A stretch of 64,000 nt of DNA from Candidatus Marimicrobium litorale (GCF_026262645.1 NZ_SHNO01000001.1:2480001-2544000); one strand, 5' to 3'. Shown: positions 1 through 8,564, counted from the first letter of the stretch. Notes: generated by a model from the letters alone, not told the origin. Program-made: numbers and translations.

Positions 1-751
1 GGGTATGAATACATTCCACTCTCTCTACCTGAGGGTACTTGAACTTGAGAAAGTCCCCGTGACCGAAATCGTTGAACATGGTGAAAGAGGGGTTAAGCCC
101 GGCAAGACCCTCAGGGGTGGTTGGGCGAATCAACTCATCATGCTGCAGCACGTTAACGCCGTTCAAGTCTTTCACTGGAACAATCGACCCGTCGAAATAT
201 CCGTTATCCCGCGCGTGGGCCGCCCGGGCCTGAGACTGAGCCGCGTAACGATCCACATCCTCACGCGTGACACCATCCAGTTGTGCCATCAGGTCAGCGC
301 CCAGGCCCTGTGAAATACCGTAGCTCTTCATTGCGACCCAGGCATCCCCTGCAGCGGCCCCCGAGGCACCAATGCCGAGGCGCGACATGCTCTCTACTCC
401 GCCGGCCAGGCCCATGGACTCGATACCGGACATGATTTTCATCGCCACTGTATTTACCGCATCCAGACCACCCGCACAGTAGCGATGCAACTGGGCACCC
501 ACGGTCACATCGTCCCAACTGGAGTAAACCAGCGCTGTCTTCGCAATGTTCTGGCCCTGTTCGTTGACCGGCTCGCCCGTAGCGCAAACAAAGTCTGTGA
601 CCTGGGTGGTGTCCAGCTGGTGACGGGATTTCATCTCCTCCAGCAGGTTAGTCACCAAATCGATCGGCTTTATTTCGTGTAAGCCCCCACCGGGTTTACC
701 CTTGCCCCGCGGCGTGCGAATCGCATCGTAAATATAAGCTTCTTCACTCAT
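1..751 (-). CDS. acetyl-CoA C-acyltransferase (thiolase), 3' part outside the window
   Basis: This is the N-terminal 250 residues of a thiolase; the C-terminal part lies beyond the left edge. Thiolases cleave or form 3-ketoacyl-CoA in beta-oxidation or related cytosolic acyl-CoA pathways. The start is ATG at 749-751, preceded on the minus strand by GAGGTGTCCA. The product begins MSEEAYIYDAIRTPRGKG, as trifunctional-enzyme-type thiolases do. The acyl-accepting cysteine lies near residue 92 in YCAGGLDAVN, and the conserved GGVESMSRL stretch follows. The second active-site region (GHP / CxG near the C terminus) is not visible. Identification as a thiolase is secure; the exact substrate class is not. 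Confidence 0.93.
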   Translation of the reverse strand, partial: MSEEAYIYDAIRTPRGKGKPGGGLHEIKPIDLVTNLLEEMKSRHQLDTTQVTDFVCATGEPVNEQGQNIAKTALVYSSWDDVTVGAQLHRYCAGGLDAVNTVAMKIMSGIESMGLAGGVESMSRLGIGASGAAAGDAWVAMKSYGISQGLGADLMAQLDGVTREDVDRYAAQSQARAAHARDNGYFDGSIVPVKDLNGVNVLQHDELIRPTTPEGLAGLNPSFTMFNDFGHGDFLKFKYPQVERVECIHT

Positions 752-896
752 TGGACACCTCTAACCCTCATGCCGGGCAGCCGCCGAAATAGCGGGACTG
801 CAGATTCAGAATTGCAAACATACCTTTTAGAAAAGACGCCACAAGGTGAGAAACTGATTTTCCGGACCCCGTATGCGGATTTGAACCATGAAGACG

Positions 897-914
897 CCGA
901 CAGTGTGCTGTCGG
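897..914. other. perfect 7-bp hairpin in the 752-1032 intergenic region
   Basis: CCGACAG and CTGTCGG flank a TGTG tetraloop. The structure sits in the 281-bp gap upstream of both the thiolase (minus) and the thioesterase (plus). No T-tract follows, so a terminator is unlikely; an operator or 5'-UTR hairpin is possible. Nothing else convincing was seen in this gap. Confidence 0.3.
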
Positions 915-1032
915 GCCAAAAGACACTGGTCGATGCCGTCACAACACGCTCTTCTCACGCGAGATACCGCTTTACCTTTCGCCACAATACACGAGAGAAT
1001 CACCATCAACATGGGCAGCGGACGACAGTAGG

Positions 1033-1449
1033 ATGGAAGGCACTAACACAGTCGACTCAATGAATGCGAGCCGGCCTGGGTTCATCGAGATGCTCGGTGG
1101 GGAGATCACCGCCATCGATACCGACGAGAAAACCTGCACGTTTGAATTCACGGTCAGTACCCAATTCTGTCACTCGATCGATGTGGTGCAGGGAGGATTT
1201 ATCACGGCTATGTTGGACGCAGCAATGTCGCATGCCGTGTTCGCGACGGTGCAGGGCATCAGCGGCGTATCCTCGCTGGAAATCAAAACCAGCTATCTGG
1301 AGCCAACACGGGCGGGCACCCTTCGGGTTGTGGGCCAGGTTGTCAAAGACAGCTACAAGACCGTATTCCTTGAAGGCAAAATGTATAACGCGGAGGGGCT
1401 GCTCTCAGCCACCGCCAGCTCAGTGGCTAAGCTTGTGCGAGCGAGCTGA
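1033..1449 (+). CDS. PaaI-family hotdog thioesterase
   Basis: This is a 138-residue single hotdog-domain protein of the PaaI/acyl-CoA thioesterase type, expected to hydrolyse acyl- or aryl-CoA thioesters in the cytosol. The family core is visible as VVQGGFITAMLDAAMSHAV around residues 52-70, followed by the strand SSLEIKTSYLEP. Length fits the family. An internal ATG at 1060 would remove nine poorly conserved residues and is an equally reasonable start; neither has a strong ribosome binding site. The gene is divergent from the thiolase, and the pairing suggests acyl-CoA turnover, though the substrate cannot be read from sequence. Confidence 0.85.
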   Translation: MEGTNTVDSMNASRPGFIEMLGGEITAIDTDEKTCTFEFTVSTQFCHSIDVVQGGFITAMLDAAMSHAVFATVQGISGVSSLEIKTSYLEPTRAGTLRVVGQVVKDSYKTVFLEGKMYNAEGLLSATASSVAKLVRAS

Positions 1450-1462
1450 CTAACAGCCCGCC

Positions 1463-1473
1463 GGGGGGGGGGG
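1463..1473 (+). repeat. homopolymeric G tract (11 G)
   Basis: An uninterrupted run of 11 G lies between the convergent thioesterase and the secreted-protein gene. It is followed by a small hairpin, GGCGAC / GTCGCC, at about 1472-1490. The tract is non-coding, so slippage would not switch a reading frame. It may be a polymorphic site or an assembly weak point. Confidence 0.6.
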
Positions 1474-1567
1474 CGACACCGTCGTCGCCGAATCGGACCG
1501 GATCATCAGGTGATGAACGCTCACTGTGTCAGCCGTCACAGTCGGACCCACCTGACACCATCAATCG

Positions 1568-2281
1568 TTAGCGAACTCTGCGGGCCCTCGCAAGCAAGAC
1601 AAGGCCAAGGCCTAAGAGAAAGGAGGTAGCGGGCACCGGAACCTCATCAAAATCGGGCACGACAGCGCCCGTTGCGTAAGCTTTATCGCCATTAAAATCG
1701 CAGTCGTCTTCGTCATCCGGATGAGTCGAACCCGACGGGCACACGTGGCGCCCACGCACTGCAATCAGCCCCCAGTCAGAATCGCTGATCCCCGCCAGCG
1801 CACTGTCATTCACGCTAAAGTTGAAGCTTTGTATACCATCGTATTTGCGCCTGCCCAGCCTGAAGACAAACTCCCACTCATCATCCGGGTCCGCCAAGGG
1901 CGGGTTGAGCCCATTGATGTTACAGCCCGAGCCGCACGCGTTCGATGAAGAGTCTGTTTTTTGTATATTCACCCTGCCGGCGGTCACATAGGGCTCCCAT
2001 GAGACACCCGACAGCACAGGCGTATCCGTCAGATCAAAATCCCCCAGATCGATAAAGAGACCCAGACCCTCCGCATCCCAGGGGTCGACAGTAAAGACAA
2101 AATCCCAGGTCGAGGTGTCCTCGTTGTGCTGCACCGTGACCACGTAGCTACCGGTCGGGGAGCTGTTACTGGTCCAGCTGTCATAGAGAACCGCGCCATG
2201 GGAAGCAACCGGCAGGCACAGCAGCGCAATCAGAGCCATGACTGTGCCCCATCTTTCTCCGCTGCAGCTGTTTGACATCAT
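1568..2281 (-). CDS. secreted VPVPxT-CTERM (PEP-CTERM-like) protein, tandem copy A
   Basis: This is the last of four tandem paralogues on this strand. The product has an N-terminal signal peptide (hydrophobic VMALIALLCLPVASHG), a roughly 170-residue body, and a tripartite C-terminal tail: VPVPAT, a hydrophobic stretch LLGLGLVLLA, then basic residues. This is the layout of PEP-CTERM/exosortase-type sorting signals with VPxP in place of VPEP. The body has the shared core WDFVFTVDPWDAEGLGLF, a CGSGC cysteine pair and an acidic DPDDEWEF motif. Start ATG at 2279-2281 (a second ATG follows at once); a longer start at 2317 is less likely. Its body is almost identical to copy C. The function of the body is unknown; surface or matrix localisation is inferred from the tail. 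Confidence 0.8.
   Translation of the reverse strand: MMSNSCSGERWGTVMALIALLCLPVASHGAVLYDSWTSNSSPTGSYVVTVQHNEDTSTWDFVFTVDPWDAEGLGLFIDLGDFDLTDTPVLSGVSWEPYVTAGRVNIQKTDSSSNACGSGCNINGLNPPLADPDDEWEFVFRLGRRKYDGIQSFNFSVNDSALAGISDSDWGLIAVRGRHVCPSGSTHPDDEDDCDFNGDKAYATGAVVPDFDEVPVPATSFLLGLGLVLLARARRVR
1571..2260 (-). repeat. long near-identical direct repeat, unit 1 (partner 3396-4085)
   Basis: The DNA of copy A repeats in copy C at an offset of about 1825 bp. Long stretches are identical, for example around 1717-1840 versus 3541-3665. Divergence concentrates in a variable patch (about 1930-2010 versus 3755-3830). Boundaries are approximate. Recombination between the units would delete copy B and one hybrid. 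Confidence 0.75.
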
Positions 2282-2650
2282 ATTCTCGTGCCTCGTTTTA
2301 CGCGGGAAACCGCGCAACTACATCACCGGCCATACTCACTGGCGGGATAGGGAGGATTTATAGGCTGGGAACGCACTGCGAGCAATATGAGAAATCCCCA
2401 TTTTTCAATTATTTAAAAAAATGGGGGCTTATTTGCCATATTTTTATTATTAAGGTGCCTTTAGGCAAAAATAAAGGCCTTTATTGTCATTATTTTTTAT
2501 ATTAAGTACAAAATCACGGATATAACGCGGGAGTGGACAGACTCAGCTTTGGCTGCTGCTACCGGCACACAGTAGCGTCTCGCCGCCACGGGGATCAGGG
2601 GCGGCCCACCGTTCCTGCTGGCCGCACAACCGCTCTCTGCCGGGATAACA
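2282..2650. promoter_or_regulatory. AT-rich spacer between copies A and B with two inverted repeats
   Basis: This gap of about 370 bp has no credible gene. It holds two inverted repeats. One is CCCCATTTTT (2396-2405) paired with AAAAATGGGG (ending 2426). The other is GCCTTTA (2457-2463) paired with TAAAGGC (2472-2478). The surrounding 2390-2515 segment is far richer in AT than its neighbours. It probably carries the promoter of copy A and may attenuate or end transcription from copy B. Confidence 0.4.
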
Positions 2651-3391
2651 TCAGCGCCTGCTCGTCGGTTGCCTCGCCGATCCGTTTCTCACTTTTTTCG
2701 CAAGCAGAAGAAGGCCCAATCCTACCAATAGCGCGGTACCGGGCACCGGGACCTCAGGAGCCAAGTAACCAGAAGCATAGGCTTTGTCCTTGCTATCACA
2801 GTCATCGTCGTCATCGGGCAAGAGGTCCCCCGAATCGCAGAGATGGCGCGACGCCACCGCCATCAACCCCCAGTCCGACTCCGTAATCCCGGCCAGTGCG
2901 CTATCATTGACGCTGAATCTGAAAAACTGCACGCCATCGTAACCTTTATCAGCCAGCTCAAAGACCAACTCCCACTCGTCATCCGGGTCAGGCAGAGGGG
3001 GGTCGAGATCCTTGATGGTGCAACCCTTGCCGCACTTGTAGGTATCCTTATCCGTGTATTTTACATCCACGTCGTCGCCGTCTCCCTCTGTGGGATACCA
3101 GGACACATTGCTCACTACTGGCGTATCGGTCAGATCATAGTCTCCCAGGTCGACGAACAAACCCCGCCCCTCTGCATCCCAGGGGAGAACAGTGAACACG
3201 AAATCCCAGGTCGACGCAGACGTATTGTGCTCTACCGTGACGACATAGCTGCCAACGTTTGAGTTATCACTCGTCCAGGTGTCGTAAATAAGCTTTCCGT
3301 GGGCGTTAACAGGCATCCACAGCAGCGCCACCAGCAGCGCGAGGAATCCGGGTGCCGTCAGCAGGCTTCTACAATTATTTATTTGTCCCAT
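2651..3391 (-). CDS. secreted VPVPxT-CTERM (PEP-CTERM-like) protein, tandem copy B
   Basis: This is the second paralogue of the array. It has a signal peptide (FLALLVALLWMPVNAHG), the family core WDFVFTVLPWDAEGRGLFVD, the cysteine motif CGKGC, an acidic PDPDDEWELVFEL segment, and a C-terminal VPVPGT plus LLVGLGLLLLA plus basic residues. The chosen start (ATG 3389-3391) leaves a 17-bp overlap with the stop of copy C, implying translational coupling; a longer start at 3427 is possible. It is clearly more diverged than copies A and C are from each other. Role unknown; a sorted envelope or secreted matrix protein is inferred. Confidence 0.8.
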   Translation of the reverse strand: MGQINNCRSLLTAPGFLALLVALLWMPVNAHGKLIYDTWTSDNSNVGSYVVTVEHNTSASTWDFVFTVLPWDAEGRGLFVDLGDYDLTDTPVVSNVSWYPTEGDGDDVDVKYTDKDTYKCGKGCTIKDLDPPLPDPDDEWELVFELADKGYDGVQFFRFSVNDSALAGITESDWGLMAVASRHLCDSGDLLPDDDDDCDSKDKAYASGYLAPEVPVPGTALLVGLGLLLLAKKVRNGSARQPTSRR

Positions 3392-4112
3392 GAGCGCGCT
3401 CCGTGCGTGTCCTTGCAAGCAAGACAAGACCGAGGCCTAACAGGAAGCAGGTGCCAGGCACCGGAACCTCATCAAAATCGGGCACGACAGCGCCCGTCGC
3501 GTAAGCTTTATCGCCATTAAAATCGCAGTCGTCTTCGTCATCCGGATGAGTCGAACCCGACGGGCACACGTGGCGCCCACGCACTGCAATCAGCCCCCAG
3601 TCAGAATCGCTGATCCCCGCCAGCGCACTGTCATTCACGCTGAAGTTGAAGGTCTGTATACCATCGTATTTGCGCTTGCCGAGTCTGAAGATAAACTCCC
3701 ATTCATCATCCGGGTCCGCCAGGGGCGGGTTGAGCCCATTGATGTTACAGCCCGAGCCACAGGCCTTTGTGTCTGCGTCTGTGTCGTAAAGAGTAATCCG
3801 CCCGTCTGTCAGGTAGGGCTCCCAGGACGTGCCGGTCATCACGGGCGTATCGGTAAGATCAAAATCCCCCAAATCGACAAAAAGACCCAGACCCTCCGCA
3901 TCCCAGGGGTCGACAGTAAAGACAAAATCCCAGGTTGAGGTGTCCTCGTTATGCTGCACCGTGACCACGTAGCTACCGGTCGGGGAACTGCTAGTGGTCC
4001 AGCTGTCATAGAGAACCGCGCCATGAGAGGTAATCGGCAGGCACAGCAGCGCCAAGAGCGCCGCGATCAGCCTCGGTGCATCCAGCCTGCTTCTGTGTCC
4101 TCTTCGTGTCAT
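3375..4112 (-). CDS. secreted VPVPxT-CTERM (PEP-CTERM-like) protein, tandem copy C
   Basis: This is the third paralogue and nearly identical to copy A apart from its signal peptide, a variable patch of about 15 residues before CGSGCNINGL, and its extreme C terminus. Start ATG 4110-4112 is favoured because GGGAGAAGTA precedes it and a signal peptide (LIAALLALLCLPITSHG) follows. A longer frame to 4175 would run into copy D. The tail is VPVPGT, LLGLGLVLLA, then basic residues. The stop overlaps the start of copy B. Near-identity with copy A indicates recent duplication or gene conversion. Confidence 0.82.
   Translation of the reverse strand: MTRRGHRSRLDAPRLIAALLALLCLPITSHGAVLYDSWTTSSSPTGSYVVTVQHNEDTSTWDFVFTVDPWDAEGLGLFVDLGDFDLTDTPVMTGTSWEPYLTDGRITLYDTDADTKACGSGCNINGLNPPLADPDDEWEFIFRLGKRKYDGIQTFNFSVNDSALAGISDSDWGLIAVRGRHVCPSGSTHPDDEDDCDFNGDKAYATGAVVPDFDEVPVPGTCFLLGLGLVLLARTRTERAHGTNK
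3396..4085 (-). repeat. long near-identical direct repeat, unit 2 (partner 1571-2260)
   Basis: This is the second unit of the direct repeat formed by copies A and C. The repeat ends before the differing N-terminal leader sequences. Boundaries are approximate. Confidence 0.75.
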
Positions 4113-4131
4113 TACTTCTCCCACAACTACA

Positions 4132-4866
4132 TCACGCTCTTTTGCGCTTTTTACTCTGCGTCGACGCAAGCACAACGAGCCCGAGTCCGATCAATACCGG
4201 CGTGCCGGGCACCGGAACCGCCGGCGGCGGTGGATCCGGGTCAATAACACCCGTCCCGTAAGATTTGTCACTGCCATCGCAATTATCGTCACCGTCGACC
4301 AGGGTCGTGCCCGGAGGGCACAACTGCTGCGAACGCACCGCCATCAAGCCCCAATCGGCCTCGGTAACCCCGCTAAGGGCAGCGTCGTTCACACTGAAGT
4401 TATACGTCTGGATGCCATCAAAGCCCTGCTCTCCCAGCCGGAAGACAAACTCCCACTCACCGTCCGGATCCGGCAACGGGGCTTTGAGGCCATTGATGTT
4501 GCAGCCCTTGCCACAATTGCTTGAACTGGTATCTGTGTCCCATATCACGACACCACCGTCTGTCACAGCGGGGTCCCAGGAAACATTGCTTAGCAGGGGC
4601 ATAGCGCTGAGATCGTAATCACCCAGGTCAACAAACAGGCCAAGGCCCTCTGCATCCCATGGATCGACGGTAAATACGAATTCCCACGTTGAGTCGACAA
4701 CGTTGTGATCGATCGTGACGGTATAGCTGCCAGACTGGGCATCATTGCTGGTCCAGTCGTCATAGGTGACCATGCCATGAGTGCTGCCCGCTACCCAGAA
4801 CAGCAAAGTCAGCACCGCGAGGAATTCCGCGGATTTCGGCCATTGCCTATTACGCCCTGTCACCAT
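4132..4866 (-). CDS. secreted VPVPxT-CTERM (PEP-CTERM-like) protein, tandem copy D
   Basis: This is the first gene of the array in transcription order. It has a signal peptide (AVLTLLFWVAGSTHG), the core WEFVFTVDPWDAEGLGLFVD, the cysteine motif CGKGC, a second conserved region DWGLMAVRSQQLCPPG, and the tail VPVPGT, VLIGLGLVVLA, KKRKR. ATG at 4864-4866 is preferred because GAGGG lies eight bases upstream; ATG at 4894-4896 would add ten residues without a visible ribosome binding site. It is the most diverged copy. The AT-rich segment upstream is the likely promoter for D, C and B together. Confidence 0.78.
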   Translation of the reverse strand: MVTGRNRQWPKSAEFLAVLTLLFWVAGSTHGMVTYDDWTSNDAQSGSYTVTIDHNVVDSTWEFVFTVDPWDAEGLGLFVDLGDYDLSAMPLLSNVSWDPAVTDGGVVIWDTDTSSSNCGKGCNINGLKAPLPDPDGEWEFVFRLGEQGFDGIQTYNFSVNDAALSGVTEADWGLMAVRSQQLCPPGTTLVDGDDNCDGSDKSYGTGVIDPDPPPPAVPVPGTPVLIGLGLVVLASTQSKKRKRA

Positions 4867-5191
4867 CAACCAAGCCCTCATCGGTTTCTGTCGCATAATT
4901 CAGCTGTTGCGCTGCTTAACTTCACTTTGGAAGAGCGCATCATGCGGAGAAAACACCACTGCCTGATGATTACCATGCGGGTTTCATGCCAAAACTATAT
5001 ATATGTTATATTTCAAATATTTATAGTATTTTTCGTATAGTCATTATTAGGCTGGTGTAAAAGAAGCTGACACCGGGATACCCGCTCAGGCATGCCCCGC
5101 AGCGCACTGCGGCCGCGTCAAATTAGCCAAATTCATCCGCCGGTACGCGTGTTGCCTGCATTGTTTGATAAACTAGCGAGCCTCTCCTACG
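4867..5191. promoter_or_regulatory. divergent promoter region of the CTERM array and rep
   Basis: No gene is seen here. The 4985-5045 stretch is very AT-rich (TATATATGTTATATTTC and similar) and is the best promoter candidate for the minus-strand array. A small GGTGT/ACACC inverted repeat lies at 5054-5074, on the side of the helicase gene. Confidence 0.4.
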
Positions 5192-7207
5192 GTGAAACCA
5201 AGCGAATACGTGACACAACTCAACACTAGCCAGAGGGAAGCCGTTCACTACATTGACGGCCCACTGCTGGTGCTAGCAGGCGCCGGCAGCGGCAAAACCA
5301 GCGTTATCACTCAAAAGATTGCCTATCTGGTATCGACCTGTGGGATCAAACCCTCCCGCATTGCAGCGGTGACCTTTACCAACAAGGCTGCTCGAGAGAT
5401 GCGCGACAGGGTGGGTCGACTCATGCCCGCTCAGGCTGCCGAGGGGATCACCGTTAGCACCTTTCACCAACTTGGTCTGCGGATCATCCGAGCCGAGCTG
5501 AAGGCGCTAAAACTTAAAAACGGATTCTCCATCTTCGATGGGGACGATACCCGAACCCTGCTAAAAGACCTGTTGGTGCAAGCTCATGGCTCCGATGGCG
5601 ACCAGGCCGCCACCATTGCCCAGCGCATCTCCAGCTGGAAGAACGATCGCGTGTTGCCCGCAGAGGCCCTTGCCCGATCCAACGGACCCGCCGACGTACT
5701 CTGCGCACAGGCCTACCAGCGCTATCAGCGCGCACTCAAGGCCTATAACGCGCTGGATTTTGACGATCTCATACTGCTGCCTACTCTGCTCTTCGAGCAA
5801 CACGCCGATGTTCTGGAGCGATGGCAACAGCGCCTTCACTACCTGCTGGTGGATGAATACCAGGACACCAACTCAAGCCAATACCTGCTGGTTAAACAGT
5901 TGGTCGGTATGCGTGGCGGACTCACCGTTGTCGGCGACGACGACCAGTCCATCTACGCCTGGCGAGGTGCGCGACCGGAGAATCTGGCCCTGCTACAGAC
6001 GGATTACCCCCACCTGAAGCTGGTGAAGCTCGAGCAGAACTATCGCTCCACAGCGCGCATTCTGAGGGCGGCCAACACCCTGATCGCCAACAATCCCCAT
6101 GTCTTTGAAAAACGGTTATGGTCAGAGTTGGGCTACGGCGAGCACTTGCGCATTATCCGCTATGCCGATGAACAGGAAGAGGCGGAACAGGTTGTCGTCG
6201 AAATACTGGATCACCAATTGCGCAAACGCACCCGTTTCGGCGACTACGCCATTCTCTACCGGGGCAACCATCAGTCGCGCCTGGTTGAGCTCGCACTGCA
6301 GCAGCAGCAGGTGCCTTACCACCTCAGCGGGGGCACCTCATTTTTTGCGCGCAACGAAGTCAAGGACGTCATGGCTTACCTGCGTCTGCTCATGAATAAA
6401 AACGATGACAATGCCTTCCTGCGTATTGCCAACGTCCCACGCCGCAAGCTGGGCACCTCGACCCTGGAGGCGCTGGGACACTATGCCAATACCCATCGCT
6501 GCAGCCTGAGCCTGGCCTGCAGCCGGATCGACAGCGGTGCAGTCTCCGAGGCCGGACTGGTGCGCTTGCGGGCTTTCCACACGTGGATGGATACCGTCCG
6601 CCGACGTTGCGAGGGCGGCGATGGAATTGCGGCAGTGCGGCAGTTAGTGCGCGATATGGATTACGAAGACTGGCTGCTCCAGAACAGCTCCAGCGAGGAC
6701 GTGGCCGAGCGACGCATGAGCAATGTCCATTTTCTGATCGACTCACTGCAAAGGGTCATGGCCAACGAACAGGTCGCCCTGGATGAGGCGGTTTCGCGGC
6801 TGATACTGCGCGACTTGCTGGAGCAGCAGGACGAGGAGACAAAAGGCCCCGATAGCGTGCAACTCATGACACTGCATGCCGCCAAGGGACTGGAGTTTCC
6901 CCACGTTTACATTATCGGCATGGAAGAAAAACTACTACCGCACCGGGTAAGCCTGGATGAGGACTCCATTGACGAGGAGCGTCGGCTGGCCTATGTGGGA
7001 ATTACGCGGGCCCGCGAGACCCTGAGCATGACCCTCGCCAGTACCCGTCGCCAGTTCGGCGAAACCATCAAGTGCAAGCCCAGCCGTTTTATCGACGAAC
7101 TGCCGCAGGATGACCTGCGCTGGCAGGGCGAGGGCGAGGGCAGCGAGGAAGCGAACGAGACTCGCGCCCAGGAGACGCTGGCAGGACTAAAGGGCCTGTT
7201 CGGCTGA
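5192..7207 (+). CDS. rep: ATP-dependent DNA helicase Rep
   Basis: This is a superfamily-1 3'-5' DNA helicase that clears protein roadblocks ahead of replication forks. At 671 residues it matches Rep in length. Motif I is LAGAGSGKTS near residues 28-38, followed by the Rep-like AAVTFTNKAAREM. Motif II is VDEYQDTN, motif III is VVGDDDQSIYAWRGA, and the late motifs VQLMTLHAAKGLEFP and AYVGITRARE are present. GTG at 5192 is used here; a second GTG at 5210 would give a start nearer that of known Rep proteins. Residues 9-40 and the VSTFHQLGLRII region resemble Rep more than UvrD or PcrA. Confidence 0.95.
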   Translation: MKPSEYVTQLNTSQREAVHYIDGPLLVLAGAGSGKTSVITQKIAYLVSTCGIKPSRIAAVTFTNKAAREMRDRVGRLMPAQAAEGITVSTFHQLGLRIIRAELKALKLKNGFSIFDGDDTRTLLKDLLVQAHGSDGDQAATIAQRISSWKNDRVLPAEALARSNGPADVLCAQAYQRYQRALKAYNALDFDDLILLPTLLFEQHADVLERWQQRLHYLLVDEYQDTNSSQYLLVKQLVGMRGGLTVVGDDDQSIYAWRGARPENLALLQTDYPHLKLVKLEQNYRSTARILRAANTLIANNPHVFEKRLWSELGYGEHLRIIRYADEQEEAEQVVVEILDHQLRKRTRFGDYAILYRGNHQSRLVELALQQQQVPYHLSGGTSFFARNEVKDVMAYLRLLMNKNDDNAFLRIANVPRRKLGTSTLEALGHYANTHRCSLSLACSRIDSGAVSEAGLVRLRAFHTWMDTVRRRCEGGDGIAAVRQLVRDMDYEDWLLQNSSSEDVAERRMSNVHFLIDSLQRVMANEQVALDEAVSRLILRDLLEQQDEETKGPDSVQLMTLHAAKGLEFPHVYIIGMEEKLLPHRVSLDEDSIDEERRLAYVGITRARETLSMTLASTRRQFGETIKCKPSRFIDELPQDDLRWQGEGEGSEEANETRAQETLAGLKGLFG

Positions 7208-7265
7208 TGCTGCAGCTTTCGCCGGCAAGCCCCCGCAGCAACGTCCGTATTGATAGGAACCCCTC

Positions 7266-8564
7266 GTGACAAACTGGCTCGACAAGCACTTCGCCATTGC
7301 CGCCAGCGGCTCCAGCATTGGCACTGAAGTCATTGCAGGCACCACGACATTTCTGACAATGGCCTATATTATTGTGGTGAACCCCGCCATCCTGTCCGAT
7401 GCGGGCATGGACTTCGACGCAGTGTTTGTTGCTACCTGTCTTGCCGCCGCATTGGGGTCACTGGCCATGGGCTTGCTGGCCAACTATCCGGTGGCAGTGG
7501 CACCGGGCATGGGCCAGAACGCGTTCTTCACTTACGCCATCGTAATAGGCGCGGGCTACGACTGGCAAACCGCGCTGGGCGCTGTTTTTCTCTCTGGCGT
7601 GTTGTTTGTCCTAATCAGTGTCCTGCCTGTTCGGGAGTGGGTCATCAATGCTATCCCACGCAATCAGAAGCTGGGCATCGCCGCGGGCATCGGTATTTTC
7701 CTCGCCTTCATCGCACTGCAAAACGCCGGGATCATCGTCAACAACGATGCCACGCTGGTGGGCCTTGGGGACCTCACTCACTTTGGCCCGGTCACAGCAC
7801 TGGCGGGCTTTGTGTTGATCGCCGCACTTGCTGCCCGGGGCTTTCGCGCAGCGGTGCTGGTAGGCATGTTGGCCGCCGCCGCCGCGGGATGGCTAACTGG
7901 CGAGGCACCTTTCCTCGGCGTGACCGCGCTGCCGCCCTCCCCGGCCCCGGTGCTACTGCAGTTGGATATCGCTGGCGCCTTTAGCCTGTCCATGTTGACT
8001 ATTGTCCTGTCACTGCTGTTGGTGGACGTCTTCGATACTGCCGGCACTTTGGTGGGCGTTGCCACGCAGGGCAATATGCTCGATGAACAGGGGCGTCTAC
8101 CGCGACTGCGTAACGCGCTGCTCGCAGACTCCTCCGCCACGCTATTGGGTTCGCTGCTGGGCACCTCCTCCACCACCAGTTACCTGGAGAGCATATCCGG
8201 CGTCTCCGCGGGCGGCCGCACAGGTCTTACCGCAGTGGTCGTGGCGTTGTTATTTCTTGCCTGTCTTGTCCTCGCTCCATTGGCACAAAGCATACCGGAC
8301 TACGCGACGGCTGCTGCGCTGTTATTCGTTGCTGTGATGATGACACGCAGTCTCGCGCACGTTGACTGGGACGACATGACTGAGGCCTGCCCGGCAGCGA
8401 TCACCGCACTGACCATCCCACTGAGCTATTCAATAGCCGACGGTATCGGGCTGGGTTTTATCTGCTATCTGCTCATTAAGCTGGCCGCCGGCAGGCACCA
8501 GGATATTTCACCGGCGATGGCTGTCATCGCCGCGCTGTTCGCGGTCAAGTTCACGATCTTGTAG
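7266..8564 (+). CDS. AzgA/NCS2-type purine permease
   Basis: This is an inner-membrane nucleobase:proton symporter of the hypoxanthine/guanine/adenine permease (AzgA) branch, with about 12 hydrophobic segments across 432 residues. Family signatures visible are GTTTFLTMAYIIVVNP near the N terminus, NYPVAVAPGMGQNAFF at about 73-88, DVFDTAGTLVGVA and GTSSTTSYLESISGV. The GTG start at 7266 follows TAGGAAC. It lies 58 bp after rep and could be read through from it. Purine uptake is well supported; which purine is preferred is not readable. Confidence 0.93.
   Translation: MTNWLDKHFAIAASGSSIGTEVIAGTTTFLTMAYIIVVNPAILSDAGMDFDAVFVATCLAAALGSLAMGLLANYPVAVAPGMGQNAFFTYAIVIGAGYDWQTALGAVFLSGVLFVLISVLPVREWVINAIPRNQKLGIAAGIGIFLAFIALQNAGIIVNNDATLVGLGDLTHFGPVTALAGFVLIAALAARGFRAAVLVGMLAAAAAGWLTGEAPFLGVTALPPSPAPVLLQLDIAGAFSLSMLTIVLSLLLVDVFDTAGTLVGVATQGNMLDEQGRLPRLRNALLADSSATLLGSLLGTSSTTSYLESISGVSAGGRTGLTAVVVALLFLACLVLAPLAQSIPDYATAAALLFVAVMMTRSLAHVDWDDMTEACPAAITALTIPLSYSIADGIGLGFICYLLIKLAAGRHQDISPAMAVIAALFAVKFTIL

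Noticed and set aside
870-900. tRNA T-arm-like sequence (minus strand GGTTCAAATCC)
   Set aside because: The flanking bases do not form the 5-bp T-stem, and no acceptor, D or anticodon arms can be drawn. Taken as chance.
770-1063. 97-residue plus-strand frame before the thioesterase
   Set aside because: No family resemblance, no ribosome binding site, overlaps the thioesterase start, and composition differs from neighbouring genes.
1568-4866. CRISPR-like or phage-tail repeat array
   Set aside because: The repetition is of whole protein genes with signal peptide and C-terminal sorting tails; there are no short regularly spaced repeats.
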